A model generated the notes under the pieces. That model was not told where the DNA came from and ran no database searches. It saw nothing but the letters and a program-made list of their open reading frames with translations. Shown here piece by piece: positions 33,203 to 41,856 of a stretch of DNA of 51,725 nucleotides. The DNA comes from Tabrizicola_A sp044377735 (GTDB lineage: Bacteria > Pseudomonadota > Alphaproteobacteria > Rhodobacterales > Rhodobacteraceae). The stretch lies in NCBI GenBank assembly GCA_044377735.1, contig JBILYK010000013.1, forward strand, positions 1 through 51,725, written 5' to 3'. Both the position numbers and the translations under genes were made by a program. How positions within the stretch are numbered: the stretch's first letter is position 1; each line of letters opens with the position of its first letter.

Positions 33203-34348
33203 ATGGGCGGCTATATCCTTCGCCGTTTGTTTCTGGTGATCCCGACCTTGTTCGGGATCATGCTGATCAACTTTGCCCTCACCCAGTTTGTGCCGGGCGG
33301 CCCGTTTGACCAGATCGAAGCGCGGCTGGAAGGTGGCGGTGATGCGATCGAGGCGGTGACGGGGGCCAGCGGCGAAGACCCCGGTGCGACGGGGGACAGC
33401 GGCTATGTCGGCGCGCGTGGTTTGCCGCCCGAGTTTCGCGCGAAGCTGGAGGTGGAGTTCGGCTTTGCCCGCTTCAATTGCCCCGAGGGATTTGAGGGCA
33501 ATCTCTTGGCCCAAGCGCAAGAGTGCGAAAAGGAGATGATCCCGGCTTGGGAGCGTTTCACCATCATGATGGGCAAGTTCCTGCGCTTTGACTTTGGGGA
33601 AAGCTATTTCCGGTCAGCCAGTGTGACCGATCTGATCTTGGAGAAAATGCCGGTGTCGATCACGCTGGGGCTGTGGTCGACGCTGATCGCCTATCTGATT
33701 TCCATCCCCCTTGGCATTCGCAAGGCGGTGCGCGACGGGTCGGCGTTTGACAGTTGGACCAGCGGCATCATCATCGCGGCCTATGCGATTCCGGGGCTGC
33801 TCTTTGCCATTTTGTTGTTGGTGCTGTTTGCGGGTGGGTCTTACTGGAAAATCTTCCCCCTGCGCGGGCTGACCTCTCCGGGGTGGGAGGACATGACGAT
33901 GATGGGCAAGGTGCTGGATTACCTGTGGCACATCACCCTGCCGGTGGTGGCCTCGACGATTTCGTCTTTTGCCACGCTGACGCTTTTGACGAAGAACAGC
34001 TTTCTGGAAGAGGTGAAAAAGCACTATGTCATGACCGCCCGCGCCAAAGGGTTGTCAGAGCGGCAGGTGCTGTATGGCCATGTGTTCCGCAATGCGATGC
34101 TGATCGTGATTGCGGGGTTTCCGGCGCTGTTTGTGTCGGTGTTCTTTGGCGGGTCGATCATCATCGAGACGATCTTCAGCTTGGACGGGCTGGGGCAGTT
34201 GGGGTTCAAATCGGCGGTGGAGCGGGATTATCCGGTGATTTTCGGCACGCTCTTTGCCTTTGGCCTGATTGGTCTTGTCGTCGGGATCCTGTCGGACCTG
34301 ATGTATGTCTGGGTTGACCCCCGCATTGATTTTGACCGGAGGCAGTGA
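33203..34348 (+). CDS. yejB: Microcin C/oligopeptide ABC transporter permease YejB
   Basis: A 381-residue permease with six predicted transmembrane helices and the BPD_transp_1 fold. The EAA loop is HYVMTARAKGLSERQVLYGH. It is slightly longer than E. coli YejB (about 364). An acidic Gly/Asp-rich insertion, EGGGDAIEAVTGASGEDPGA, lies in the first periplasmic region before the conserved RGLPPEFR segment. It starts 3 bases after yejA and overlaps yejE by one base. Confidence 0.94.
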   Translation: MGGYILRRLFLVIPTLFGIMLINFALTQFVPGGPFDQIEARLEGGGDAIEAVTGASGEDPGATGDSGYVGARGLPPEFRAKLEVEFGFARFNCPEGFEGNLLAQAQECEKEMIPAWERFTIMMGKFLRFDFGESYFRSASVTDLILEKMPVSITLGLWSTLIAYLISIPLGIRKAVRDGSAFDSWTSGIIIAAYAIPGLLFAILLLVLFAGGSYWKIFPLRGLTSPGWEDMTMMGKVLDYLWHITLPVVASTISSFATLTLLTKNSFLEEVKKHYVMTARAKGLSERQVLYGHVFRNAMLIVIAGFPALFVSVFFGGSIIIETIFSLDGLGQLGFKSAVERDYPVIFGTLFAFGLIGLVVGILSDLMYVWVDPRIDFDRRQ

Positions 34349-35478
34349 TGCGCCCGTCGCCCCTGAAGCTGTCGCCCCTGAACCAGCGCCGCTGGCGGAA
34401 TTTCAAGGCCAATCGGCGCGCCTATTGGTCGATGATCCTGTTTGCGGTGCTGTTTGGCCTGACGCTGTTTGCCGAGGTCTTGGCCAATGACAAACCCCTG
34501 ATGGTCAGCTATCGCGGCGAGGTGCACACGCCCTTCTTGCGGTTTTATTCCGAGCAGGAGTTCGGCGGCGATTTCCTGACTGAGGCGAATTACAAATCGA
34601 CCGAGGTACAGTGTCTGATCGTGACGGGCGGGCTTTTGGAGTGTTTCGACGATCCGGACGGCATCACAAAAGCCGTGGCGGAGGGCAGGTTTGACACCAC
34701 GACCGAAGGTTTTGCTGAGGGCTGGATCGTCTGGGCGCCGATCCCTTATTCTTATAACACCATCAACGATCTGGGCGGCAAGGCGGCACCGTCGGCGCCG
34801 GATGCGCAGCATTGGCTGGGCACCGATGACGCCAGCCGCGATGTGTTGGCGCGGGTGATTTACGGGTTCCGCCTGTCGGTCGCCTTTGCGCTGATGGTGA
34901 CGGCGCTGACATCGGTGATCGGCATCGCGGCGGGGGCGGTGCAGGGGTATTTTGGCGGCCGGGTGGATCTGGTTTTCCAGCGGTTTCTGGAAATCTGGGG
35001 CGGTATCCCGATGCTGTATGTCATCATCATCATCTTTGCGGTCTGGGACCGAAGTTTCTGGCTGTTGGTTGGCATTATGGTGGCCTTTGGCTGGACCGGG
35101 CTGATTGGCGTGGTGCGGGCGGAATTCCTGCGGGCGCGGAATTTTGAATATGTGCGTGCGGCCCGTGCCTTGGGCGTGCCGGACCGCACGATCATCTTCC
35201 GCCATGTGCTGCCCAATGCGATGGTGGCGACGCTGACGATGATGCCCTTTATCGTGACGGGCACCATCGGGTCTTTGGCGGCGCTGGATTATCTGGGATT
35301 TGGTCTGCCGCCGGAATTGCCCTCGCTGGGGCAATTGTCGCGTCAGGCGCAGCAGAACCTGCAGATGCCGTCCTTGGCCTTTGTCACCTTCTTTACCTTT
35401 GCCATCATGCTGTCGCTTTTGGTGTTCATCTTTGAAGGCGTGCGCGATGCCTTTGACCCGAGGAAAACCTTCCAATGA
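34348..35478 (+). CDS. yejE: Microcin C/oligopeptide ABC transporter permease YejE
   Basis: A 376-residue second permease with the YejE-type large periplasmic domain after the first helix, then HWLGTDDASRDVLARVIYGF, and EAA loop EYVRAARALGVPDRTIIFRH. The ATG at 34348 is preferred over a GTG one codon earlier because the GGAGG at 34338-34342 is then at proper spacing. The start shares the A of yejB's TGA; the end overlaps yejF by ATGA. It pairs with YejB to form the channel. Confidence 0.94.
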   Translation: MRPSPLKLSPLNQRRWRNFKANRRAYWSMILFAVLFGLTLFAEVLANDKPLMVSYRGEVHTPFLRFYSEQEFGGDFLTEANYKSTEVQCLIVTGGLLECFDDPDGITKAVAEGRFDTTTEGFAEGWIVWAPIPYSYNTINDLGGKAAPSAPDAQHWLGTDDASRDVLARVIYGFRLSVAFALMVTALTSVIGIAAGAVQGYFGGRVDLVFQRFLEIWGGIPMLYVIIIIFAVWDRSFWLLVGIMVAFGWTGLIGVVRAEFLRARNFEYVRAARALGVPDRTIIFRHVLPNAMVATLTMMPFIVTGTIGSLAALDYLGFGLPPELPSLGQLSRQAQQNLQMPSLAFVTFFTFAIMLSLLVFIFEGVRDAFDPRKTFQ

Positions 35479-37067
35479 CGGTTGTTCTGAATGTCGAAGG
35501 GCTGAATGTCAGCTTCCGTCAGGATGGCCGGGTGATCCCGGCGGTTCGGGGCGTGTCGTTCACCGTGTCCAAGGGCGAAACCGTGGCCTTGGTGGGCGAA
35601 AGCGGGTCGGGCAAGTCGGTGACGGCGCTGTCCACCGTGGGGCTGTTGTCGGACAATGCCATTGTGGAAGGGTCGGTCACCTATCAATCTGCCCAGATGA
35701 TTGGCGCGTCTGAGCGGGAATTGCGCCGGGTGCGCGGCAATGACATCAGCTTTATCTTCCAAGAGCCGATGACCAGTCTGAACCCCTTGCACACGATTGA
35801 GCGGCAGATTTGCGAAAGCCTGTCCCTGCATCAGGGGTTGGAGGGCGAGGCCGCGCTGGAACGTGCGCTGGCCTTGTTGCTGAAGGTGGGCATCCGCAAT
35901 GCCGAAGAACGGCTGACCGCCTATCCGCACCAGTTGTCAGGCGGGCAGCGCCAGCGGGTGATGATCGCCATGGCACTGGCCAATGGACCGGAGCTGTTGA
36001 TCGCGGATGAGCCGACGACCGCGCTGGATGTGACGGTGCAGGCGCAGATCCTGGACCTTTTGGCGGAATTGAAGGCGGCTGAGGGGCTGTCGATGCTGTT
36101 CATCACCCATGATCTGGGCATCGTGCGCCGCATCGCCGACCGGGTCTGCGTGATGAAGGGCGGCGAGATTGTGGAGGCCGGGCCAACGGCCGAGGTCTTT
36201 GCCAACCCCCAGCACCCCTATACCCAAACGCTTTTGGCCGCCGAGGCCAAGGGTCGCCCGGACCCGATTGCGCCGGATGCCGTTGAGATCATCCGCGCCG
36301 ATCATCTGCGGGTGTGGTTCCCGATTCAGAAAGGGTTTTTGCGCAAGACCGTGGGCCATGTGAAGGCGGTGAACGATGCCAGCCTGTCGGTGCGGGCGGG
36401 TGAGACGTTGGGGATTGTGGGCGAAAGCGGGTCGGGCAAGACCACGATTGCGCTGGCTTTGCTGCGGCTGATCCAATCTGAAGGGCGGATTAACCTTTTG
36501 GGCCAAGAGATCAGTGGCCTGCAAGGCCGCGCCCTGCGCGGCATTCGCCGCGATTTGCAGATCGTGTTCCAAGACCCCTTTGGCAGCCTGTCGCCGCGTA
36601 TGACGGCGGAAGAGATCATCGCCGAGGGATTGGGGATTCACGGGCTGGAACCGGGCCGGGATCGGCGCGAGATGGTGGCCGAAATCATGGCCGAGGTGGG
36701 GTTGGACCCTGCCACCATGACCCGCTATCCGCATGAGTTTTCCGGCGGTCAGCGCCAGCGCATCGCCATTGCCCGCGCCATGATCTTGCGGCCCAAACTG
36801 GTGGTGCTGGATGAGCCCACCAGCGCTTTGGACATGACCGTGCAGGTGCAGATTGTCGAATTGTTACGCGAATTGCAGCGCAAATGGGGGCTGGCTTATA
36901 TTTTCATCAGCCATGATTTGCGCGTCGTCAGGGCCTTGTCACACAAGGTCATGGTGATGAAAGATGGCGATATTGTCGAAGCGGGTACGGGTGATGCCCT
37001 GTTTTCCGCCCCACAAAGTGATTACACGCGCGCCCTATTTGCGGCCGCCTTTGGAGAGACTGTATGA
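35475..37067 (+). CDS. yejF: Microcin C/oligopeptide ABC transporter double ATPase YejF
   Basis: A 530-residue fused ATPase: domain 1 Walker A GESGSGKSV, signature LSGGQRQR and Walker B LLIADEPTTALD; domain 2 GESGSGKTT, FSGGQRQR and LVVLDEPTSALD. Short oligo_HPY-like segments (NPQHPYTQTLL) follow the first domain. It completes the YejABEF complex. Its stop overlaps the ATG of the glycosyltransferase gene (ATGA), making the glycosyltransferase a fifth coupled gene. Confidence 0.94.
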   Translation: MTVVLNVEGLNVSFRQDGRVIPAVRGVSFTVSKGETVALVGESGSGKSVTALSTVGLLSDNAIVEGSVTYQSAQMIGASERELRRVRGNDISFIFQEPMTSLNPLHTIERQICESLSLHQGLEGEAALERALALLLKVGIRNAEERLTAYPHQLSGGQRQRVMIAMALANGPELLIADEPTTALDVTVQAQILDLLAELKAAEGLSMLFITHDLGIVRRIADRVCVMKGGEIVEAGPTAEVFANPQHPYTQTLLAAEAKGRPDPIAPDAVEIIRADHLRVWFPIQKGFLRKTVGHVKAVNDASLSVRAGETLGIVGESGSGKTTIALALLRLIQSEGRINLLGQEISGLQGRALRGIRRDLQIVFQDPFGSLSPRMTAEEIIAEGLGIHGLEPGRDRREMVAEIMAEVGLDPATMTRYPHEFSGGQRQRIAIARAMILRPKLVVLDEPTSALDMTVQVQIVELLRELQRKWGLAYIFISHDLRVVRALSHKVMVMKDGDIVEAGTGDALFSAPQSDYTRALFAAAFGETV

Positions 37068-38287
37068 AGGTTCTTTTCGTCCACCAGAATTTTCCCGGCC
37101 AATTTTTACATCTTGCTCCAGAACTCCAGCGCCGCGGCCATGCGGTTCGGGTTTTGACCGATGTGTCTAATTCCCGCACATTTTCGACCGAGGGGTTTCG
37201 CTATAAGTTCGAGCCTGTTCCGGTGGACCCCACCGCCACCCGGCTGGGTCGCAATTACACCACCATGTCGGACCGCGGCGTTGTGGTGGCGCGTGCCTGC
37301 CTGCAATTGCGAGAAAATGGCTATGTGCCGGACGTGATCTTTGGTCATTCCGGCTGGGGCGAGACCTTGTTTTTGAAAGAGGTTTGGCCTGAGGCCAAGC
37401 TGATCATCTATGCCGAATTCTACTATCATGGGCGTGGCGCGGATGTGGGGTTTGACCCGGAATTCAGCGCGCAAAACTTCGATCAGGTGATGATCGCCCA
37501 GGGACGCACGGCGCATTTGGGGCAGGCGCTGTTGCATGCCGATGCCGGGCTGTCGCCGACCCAGTGGCAGGCGTCAACCTATCCGGCCGCACTGCGTGAG
37601 CGGATCCGTGTGATCTTTGACGGGGTTGATACGGCGGTGATGCGCCCCGACGATCAGGCGCAGGTGACCTTGCCGAACGGGAAGATCGTGAAGGCGGGGG
37701 ATGAGGTTCTGACCTTTGTGAACCGCAATCTGGAACCTTACCGGGGCTATCACACCTTTATGCGCGCCCTGCCTGCTGTGATGAAACAGCGCCCCAAGGC
37801 GCAGGTCGTGATCGTGGGCGGTGATGAGGTGAGCTATGGCGCGGCCCCCAAGGGGGGAAAGGGATGGAAAGACACTTTCCTGAACGAGGTGAAGGATCAG
37901 CTGGACCTGAGCCGCGTGCATTTCATGGGCAAGGTGCCTTACCCGACCTTTGTCAGCCTGATGCAGGTGTCCCGCGCGCATGCGTATCTGACCTATCCCT
38001 TCGTGCTGTCGTGGTCGATGCTGGAAAGCATGGCCGCGGGCGCGCATGTGGTGGGGTCGGATACCGCGCCGGTGCGGGAATTGATCCGCGATGGGGAGAA
38101 CGGCACGCTGGTGGACTTTTTTGACGTCAAGGGCTGGTCCAAGGCGCTGACCAAGGCATTGGCGCGGCCTGAGGAGTTTCTGGACCTGCGCCGGGCGGCG
38201 CGGCAGACCATTCTGGAGGGCTATGACCTGCGGTCGGTCTGCTTGCCGGCGATGGTGGAGTATGTGGAGGGGTTTGGGCCGAAGTAA
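37064..38287 (+). CDS. Family 4-type glycosyltransferase
   Basis: A 407-residue GT-B fold enzyme (PF00534). MKVLFVHQNFPGQFLHLAPE is the N-terminal Rossmann start; VIFDGVDTAVMRP and FVNRNLEPYRGYHTF begin the C-terminal domain; the nucleotide-sugar site EX7E-like motif is near LSWSMLESMAAGAHVVGSD. No signal or anchor, so it acts at the cytosolic face. The coupled start within yejF suggests co-expression with the peptide transporter; a functional link is not obvious. Sugar donor and acceptor unknown. Confidence 0.88.
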   Translation: MKVLFVHQNFPGQFLHLAPELQRRGHAVRVLTDVSNSRTFSTEGFRYKFEPVPVDPTATRLGRNYTTMSDRGVVVARACLQLRENGYVPDVIFGHSGWGETLFLKEVWPEAKLIIYAEFYYHGRGADVGFDPEFSAQNFDQVMIAQGRTAHLGQALLHADAGLSPTQWQASTYPAALRERIRVIFDGVDTAVMRPDDQAQVTLPNGKIVKAGDEVLTFVNRNLEPYRGYHTFMRALPAVMKQRPKAQVVIVGGDEVSYGAAPKGGKGWKDTFLNEVKDQLDLSRVHFMGKVPYPTFVSLMQVSRAHAYLTYPFVLSWSMLESMAAGAHVVGSDTAPVRELIRDGENGTLVDFFDVKGWSKALTKALARPEEFLDLRRAARQTILEGYDLRSVCLPAMVEYVEGFGPK

Positions 38288-38430
38288 GGGGGCGGTTTGA
38301 GCATTTGGCGGACCTTCAAGTGGTCCTGATAGAGGGCAGCGTCTGACCGCCGGGTGGGCGCTGTAACGCTGGTTCTAGGCGCTTTATAGCTCAAGTTCTT
38401 CCCCCGAAGTTCTGCTGGTGTCGTTGCAAA

Positions 38431-38536
38431 AGCGCCCGCCCGAGGGGGCGGTCGGGCGCTGCCCGGCGGCGCATTCGCGCCTTGATTCCGGGCAATAGAG
38501 CAAGAGGCAGATTGACGTCCGCTTTGTCCGCAAAGC
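38431..38536. repeat. Structured intergenic element with three consecutive hairpins
   Basis: The convergent gap between the glycosyltransferase and hemN holds three hairpins in a row. Hairpin one is AGCGCCCG (38431-38438) with CGGGCGCT (38453-38460). Hairpin two is TGCCCGG (38460-38466) with CCGGGCA (38488-38494), containing an inner GGCGC/GCGCC stem with loop ATTC. Hairpin three is GCTTTG (38521-38526) with CAAAGC (38531-38536). The rest of the 272-bp gap shows no gene. It could be a dispersed repeat or a small RNA, and probably acts as a terminator for both genes. Confidence 0.55.
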
Positions 38537-38559
38537 AGACCCTAATGCCCCCAACCCCC

Positions 38560-39915
38560 TTAAATCGCCGCTGAATGTTGGGCCTTGGTCTGGTCGTAGG
38601 CGTCAAAGGCGCGGGCGATCATGCGGGTTAGGGGTTTCGCCTCGGGCAAGATCATCAACCCCTTGGTGTCGAGCGTGACCATGCCGACAAATCCATCGGC
38701 GGCGGTGCGCAACAGGCTGTCCAGCCGTTCGGGTGTGATATCAAACCCGGCCAGAATTTCGGCCCGGTCAACGCGGAAATCGCACATCAACGCCTCGATG
38801 ATCCGGGCGCGCATCACGTCTTCGCCGGTGAACACATGGCCGCGATGGGTGGCAAACCCGCCGTCGCGGATGGCGCGGGTGTAATCGGCGGTGCCGCTGA
38901 CATTTTGGGCAAAGCCCTGCGGGAAGCGGCTGATGGACGAGGCCCCAAGCCCCACCAGAACCGGGGCCGTATCATCGGTATAGCCTTGAAAGTTGCGCCG
39001 CAGGGTGCCGGCGCGGGCCGCCTTGGCCATGCCATCGGTTGGCCGCGCGAAATGGTCGATGCCTATCCCGTCGTAACCGTGCCCGGTGAACAACTGCTGC
39101 GCGGTTTCAAACAGCGCGAGCCGCTCTTGCGGGGTGGGCATGGCGTCGGAGGGGATCATCTGCTGGCGGCGGCTCATCCATGGCACATGGGCATAGCCAT
39201 AAAGCGCCACGCGGTCGGGGTTCAGGGTGAGCAGTTTTTGCACGGAATCCGAGATGCGCGCGTTGGTCTGGAAGGGCAGGCCATAAAGGATATCAGCGTT
39301 CAGGCTGGTAATCCCGCGGTCGCGGATCATATCGGCGACCTGCTTGGTCAGCTCATAGCTTTGTTCGCGCCCGATGGTCTTTTGGATCTCGGGGTCGAAA
39401 TCCTGCACCCCGATCGAGGCGCGGTTCATGCCCGATGCGGCCAAGGCATCCAGCCGGGCGTCGTCGATCTCGTTCGGGTCAATCTCGACGGAAAACTCGG
39501 CCCCTTCGGCCATGGGCACGGCATCAAACACCGCGTCGGCCAGTTCGCGTATCGAACCCGGTGCCAAAAGCGTTGGCGTGCCGCCGCCCCAATGCAAGTG
39601 GCTAAGCCGCACACCGCGCGGTAGATGCCGCTTTAACAGCGCGATTTCCGTTTTCAGAACCTTGGCATAGGCCAGAACCGGTGCATCCGACGAGGTGCCT
39701 TGCGTCCGGCAGGCGCAGAACCAGCACAATCGACGGCAAAACGGCACGTGCAGGTAAAGCGAAATCTCACTCCCTGCCGGGATCGTCCCGATCCAATGGG
39801 CAAAATTCTCTGGGCCCACCCCACCCGCGAAATGCGGCGCTGTGGGGTAAGAGGTATATCTGGGCACGCGGGCGTCAAAGAGCCCCATTCGCATGAGTTG
39901 CGATTTTATCGTCAT
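38560..39915 (-). CDS. hemN: Oxygen-independent coproporphyrinogen III oxidase
   Basis: A 451-residue radical-SAM enzyme converting coproporphyrinogen III to protoporphyrinogen IX without oxygen, needed for haem and bacteriochlorophyll under low oxygen. The cluster motif is CRRLCWFCAC (C-x3-C-x2-C plus the extra Cys of HemN) after VPRYTSYPTAPHF; HLHWGGGTPTLL and SIGVQDFDPEIQ are further family motifs; the C-terminal HemN domain is complete. Length equals that of genuine HemN (about 450), unlike shorter HemW. It diverges from fnrL with a putative FNR box about 41 bp upstream of its start codon. Confidence 0.96.
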   Translation of the reverse strand: MTIKSQLMRMGLFDARVPRYTSYPTAPHFAGGVGPENFAHWIGTIPAGSEISLYLHVPFCRRLCWFCACRTQGTSSDAPVLAYAKVLKTEIALLKRHLPRGVRLSHLHWGGGTPTLLAPGSIRELADAVFDAVPMAEGAEFSVEIDPNEIDDARLDALAASGMNRASIGVQDFDPEIQKTIGREQSYELTKQVADMIRDRGITSLNADILYGLPFQTNARISDSVQKLLTLNPDRVALYGYAHVPWMSRRQQMIPSDAMPTPQERLALFETAQQLFTGHGYDGIGIDHFARPTDGMAKAARAGTLRRNFQGYTDDTAPVLVGLGASSISRFPQGFAQNVSGTADYTRAIRDGGFATHRGHVFTGEDVMRARIIEALMCDFRVDRAEILAGFDITPERLDSLLRTAADGFVGMVTLDTKGLMILPEAKPLTRMIARAFDAYDQTKAQHSAAI

Positions 39916-39949
39916 GCGGCTATGCTAGACAGGTGAGGTCAAACTTTCT

Positions 39950-39963
39950 TTGACGCAGATCAA
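39950..39963. promoter_or_regulatory. FNR/FnrL box between hemN and fnrL
   Basis: TTGAC-GCAG-ATCAA matches the FNR consensus TTGAT-N4-ATCAA at nine of ten defined positions. It lies 34 bp upstream of the hemN ATG and ends 15 bp before the fnrL ATG. This position could activate hemN and repress or autoregulate fnrL by covering its start region. Confidence 0.8.
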
Positions 39964-39978
39964 GTGGAGTTTGAACCT

Positions 39979-40725
39979 ATGCCGCATCAGGATTTGCATC
40001 TTTTGTCTCAAGATTGCGACTCTTGCCCGATCCGTCACCGCGCGGTTTGCGCCCGCTGTGAAACGGATGAATTGCGGCGGCTTGAACAGATCAAATACTA
40101 CCGCAGCTATCAGGCGGGCCAGACCGTGGTCTGGTCTGGGGACCGGATGGATTTCGTGGCCTCGGTGGTGACCGGCATTGCGACCTTGACCCAGACCATG
40201 GAGGACGGCCGCCGCCAGATGGTTGGCCTGTTGCTGCCATCTGATTTTGTTGGCCGTCCGGGGCGGCAATCTGCTGCCTATGATGTCACGGCGGCGACCG
40301 ATTTGGTGATGTGCTGTTTCCGCAAGAAGCCGTTCGAAGACTTGATGGCCCAGACCCCCCATGTTGCACAACGCCTTTTGGAGATGACACTTGACGAGTT
40401 GGATGCGGCGCGGGAGTGGATGCTTCTCTTGGGCCGCAAGACGGCACGCGAAAAGATCGCCTCGTTGTTGTCGATCTTTGCGCGGCGGGATGCGAGCCTG
40501 AAGCTGCGCTCGGCCACGGGCCATGTGACCTTTGATTTGCCGCTGACGCGTGAGGAGATGGCCGATTATCTCGGGCTGACCCTCGAAACTGTCAGCCGCC
40601 AGATGAGCGCGCTGAAACGCGACGGGGTGATCGGGCTGGACGGCAGACGCCACATCATGGTGCCCGATTTCGACCGGTTGGTCGAAGAGGCCGGAGACGA
40701 CAGCGACGGTGGGTTGCTGGTATAG
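39979..40725 (+). CDS. fnrL: Oxygen-sensing Crp/Fnr-family regulator FnrL
   Basis: A 248-residue FNR-type regulator. N-terminal cluster ligands Cys13, Cys16 and Cys24 (and Cys27) are in CDSCPIRHRAVCARC, and a Cys-Cys pair at 112-113 supplies the central ligand for the oxygen-labile [4Fe-4S]. The cNMP-like beta barrel and the helix-turn-helix EEMADYLGLTLETVSRQMSA follow, with the E-x2-S-R recognition of FNR boxes. The ATG at 39979 is preferred to a GTG five codons earlier; GGAG is at good spacing and the FNR box then lies upstream. It activates low-oxygen genes such as hemN and the cbb3 oxidase. Confidence 0.95.
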   Translation: MPHQDLHLLSQDCDSCPIRHRAVCARCETDELRRLEQIKYYRSYQAGQTVVWSGDRMDFVASVVTGIATLTQTMEDGRRQMVGLLLPSDFVGRPGRQSAAYDVTAATDLVMCCFRKKPFEDLMAQTPHVAQRLLEMTLDELDAAREWMLLLGRKTAREKIASLLSIFARRDASLKLRSATGHVTFDLPLTREEMADYLGLTLETVSRQMSALKRDGVIGLDGRRHIMVPDFDRLVEEAGDDSDGGLLV

Positions 40726-40760
40726 TGCTTTTGGTTTACCTGACGCCACCAAGCCGCGAA

Positions 40761-40784
40761 AAAGGCGCCCCGTGGGGCGCCTTT
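40761..40784. terminator. Bidirectional terminator between fnrL and the DUF2892 gene
   Basis: AAAGGCGCCCC (40761-40771) pairs perfectly with its complement (40774-40784), with A- and T-tracts on either side. It serves both convergent genes. Confidence 0.85.
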
Positions 40785-40787
40785 GTC

Positions 40788-40991
40788 TTATTTGAACGCG
40801 CAGCCGCTTTTGATGCCCATCATGCGAAAGACCGAAGCTGCCGGGCAGAAGCCCGTCATCGACGATTGAATGAGGTTTGCTCCGATGAACACGGTGAACC
40901 ACATGAAATAGGGGCTGACGATTTGGGTCAGGATCACGGATAGCAGCACCATGCCGCCGGCAAACAGGGTAACGGAACGATCAAGGTTCAT
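40788..40991 (-). CDS. DUF2892 (YgaP transmembrane-type) small membrane protein
   Basis: A 67-residue inner-membrane protein of PF11127: MNLDRSVTLFAGGMVLLSVI and TVFIGANLIQSSMTGFCPAA form the two helices, and the Cys in the TGFCPA motif is conserved in the family. The ATG at 40991 with GGAG upstream gives family length; an earlier in-frame start would add 21 residues. DUF2892 alone, without a rhodanese domain, is common near sulfur or persulfide regulation. Role unknown here. It has its own promoter with an overlapping inverted repeat. Confidence 0.85.
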   Translation of the reverse strand: MNLDRSVTLFAGGMVLLSVILTQIVSPYFMWFTVFIGANLIQSSMTGFCPAASVFRMMGIKSGCAFK

Positions 40992-41025
40992 GAGTGTCTC
41001 CAACAAGGGGGTAAGCTTGGCGTCT

Positions 41026-41066
41026 TGCATAACATGCTGCTCTATTAAATTCAATAGTTGGAATTT
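41026..41066 (-). promoter_or_regulatory. Predicted promoter and operator for the DUF2892 gene
   Basis: On the minus strand TTGAAT (41049-41054) and TATGCA (41026-41031) are 17 bp apart. An inverted repeat AAATTC (41047-41052) with GAATTT (41061-41066) overlaps the -35, and a smaller one GCAT-AAC-ATGC (41027-41037) covers the -10. This is a likely repressor site, possibly of an ArsR-type persulfide or metal sensor. Confidence 0.45.
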
Positions 41067-41190
41067 GATTGGGAATGCACCTTTGGGTGTCTTGTCTGGA
41101 TGCTGGGCTCATGCGCCCCGTCAAAGTTGCGCGCACGCATTGGTGCCTTAACCCTTCCCCCCGGGCGTGGCTTCCGTTACCAATTGCGGC

Positions 41191-41856
41191 ATGACATGGA
41201 ACTTGCCCAATATTCTGACCATCCTGCGCCTGCTGGCAGCGCCCGGTGTTGCGGTGATGTTCTTGTATTTCCACCGCCCCTGGGCTGACTGGTTCGCGCT
41301 GACGCTGTTCGTCCTTGCGGCTGTTACCGATTGGTTCGACGGCTATTTGGCGCGGCTGTGGAAGCAGGAATCCAAGTTCGGCGCGATGATGGATCCGATA
41401 GCGGACAAGGCCATGGTGGTGATCGCGATCATGGTCATCACCGGCTATAATGGCATGAACCCGTGGCTAATCCTGCCCGCTACGGTGATCTTGTTCCGTG
41501 AGGTGTTCGTCTCGGGCCTGCGCGAATTCCTTGGGGCGGCTGCCGGCACGCTGAAGGTCACGCAGCTGGCCAAATGGAAAACCACGGCCCAGATGGTGGC
41601 GATTGCGGTGCTGTTTTTGGGCACCGGGCTGGAATACCTAAACGGGGTTGCGATGCAGGGCATGACCCCTGGTGAGTATGCCCAAGCCGTCAGCGACGGT
41701 CAGGCCGACCCGGTTCGCGCCTGTGGCAAGCGCGATTGCGCCTCGTTGGCGGGGGATGTCGGGCTGGTGCTGATGTGGGTTGCGGCGGCGCTAACTGCCT
41801 TTACCGGTCTTGATTATTTCCGCAAAGCCCAGCCCTTCCTGAGGGATGACAAGTGA
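41191..41856 (+). CDS. pgsA: CDP-diacylglycerol-glycerol-3-phosphate 3-phosphatidyltransferase
   Basis: A 221-residue inner-membrane enzyme making phosphatidylglycerol phosphate. The CDP-alcohol phosphatidyltransferase motif is intact: DG-x2-AR-x8-G-x3-D-x3-D in DGYLARLWKQESKFGAMMD followed by PIAD. It starts MTWNLPNILTILR at 41191, the family start; an in-frame upstream ATG lacks homology. Near the C terminus, between two helices, a periplasmic or cytosolic loop carries a Cys pair (RACGKRDCAS). The stop overlaps the GTG of moaD, so phospholipid and molybdopterin genes are coupled, an order often seen in this group. Confidence 0.95.
   Translation: MTWNLPNILTILRLLAAPGVAVMFLYFHRPWADWFALTLFVLAAVTDWFDGYLARLWKQESKFGAMMDPIADKAMVVIAIMVITGYNGMNPWLILPATVILFREVFVSGLREFLGAAAGTLKVTQLAKWKTTAQMVAIAVLFLGTGLEYLNGVAMQGMTPGEYAQAVSDGQADPVRACGKRDCASLAGDVGLVLMWVAAALTAFTGLDYFRKAQPFLRDDK

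Noticed and set aside
38391..38606. 71-residue minus-strand ORF overlapping the hemN 3' end
   Set aside because: It lies over the three-hairpin element and has repeat-like composition; no binding site. Better explained as structured non-coding DNA.
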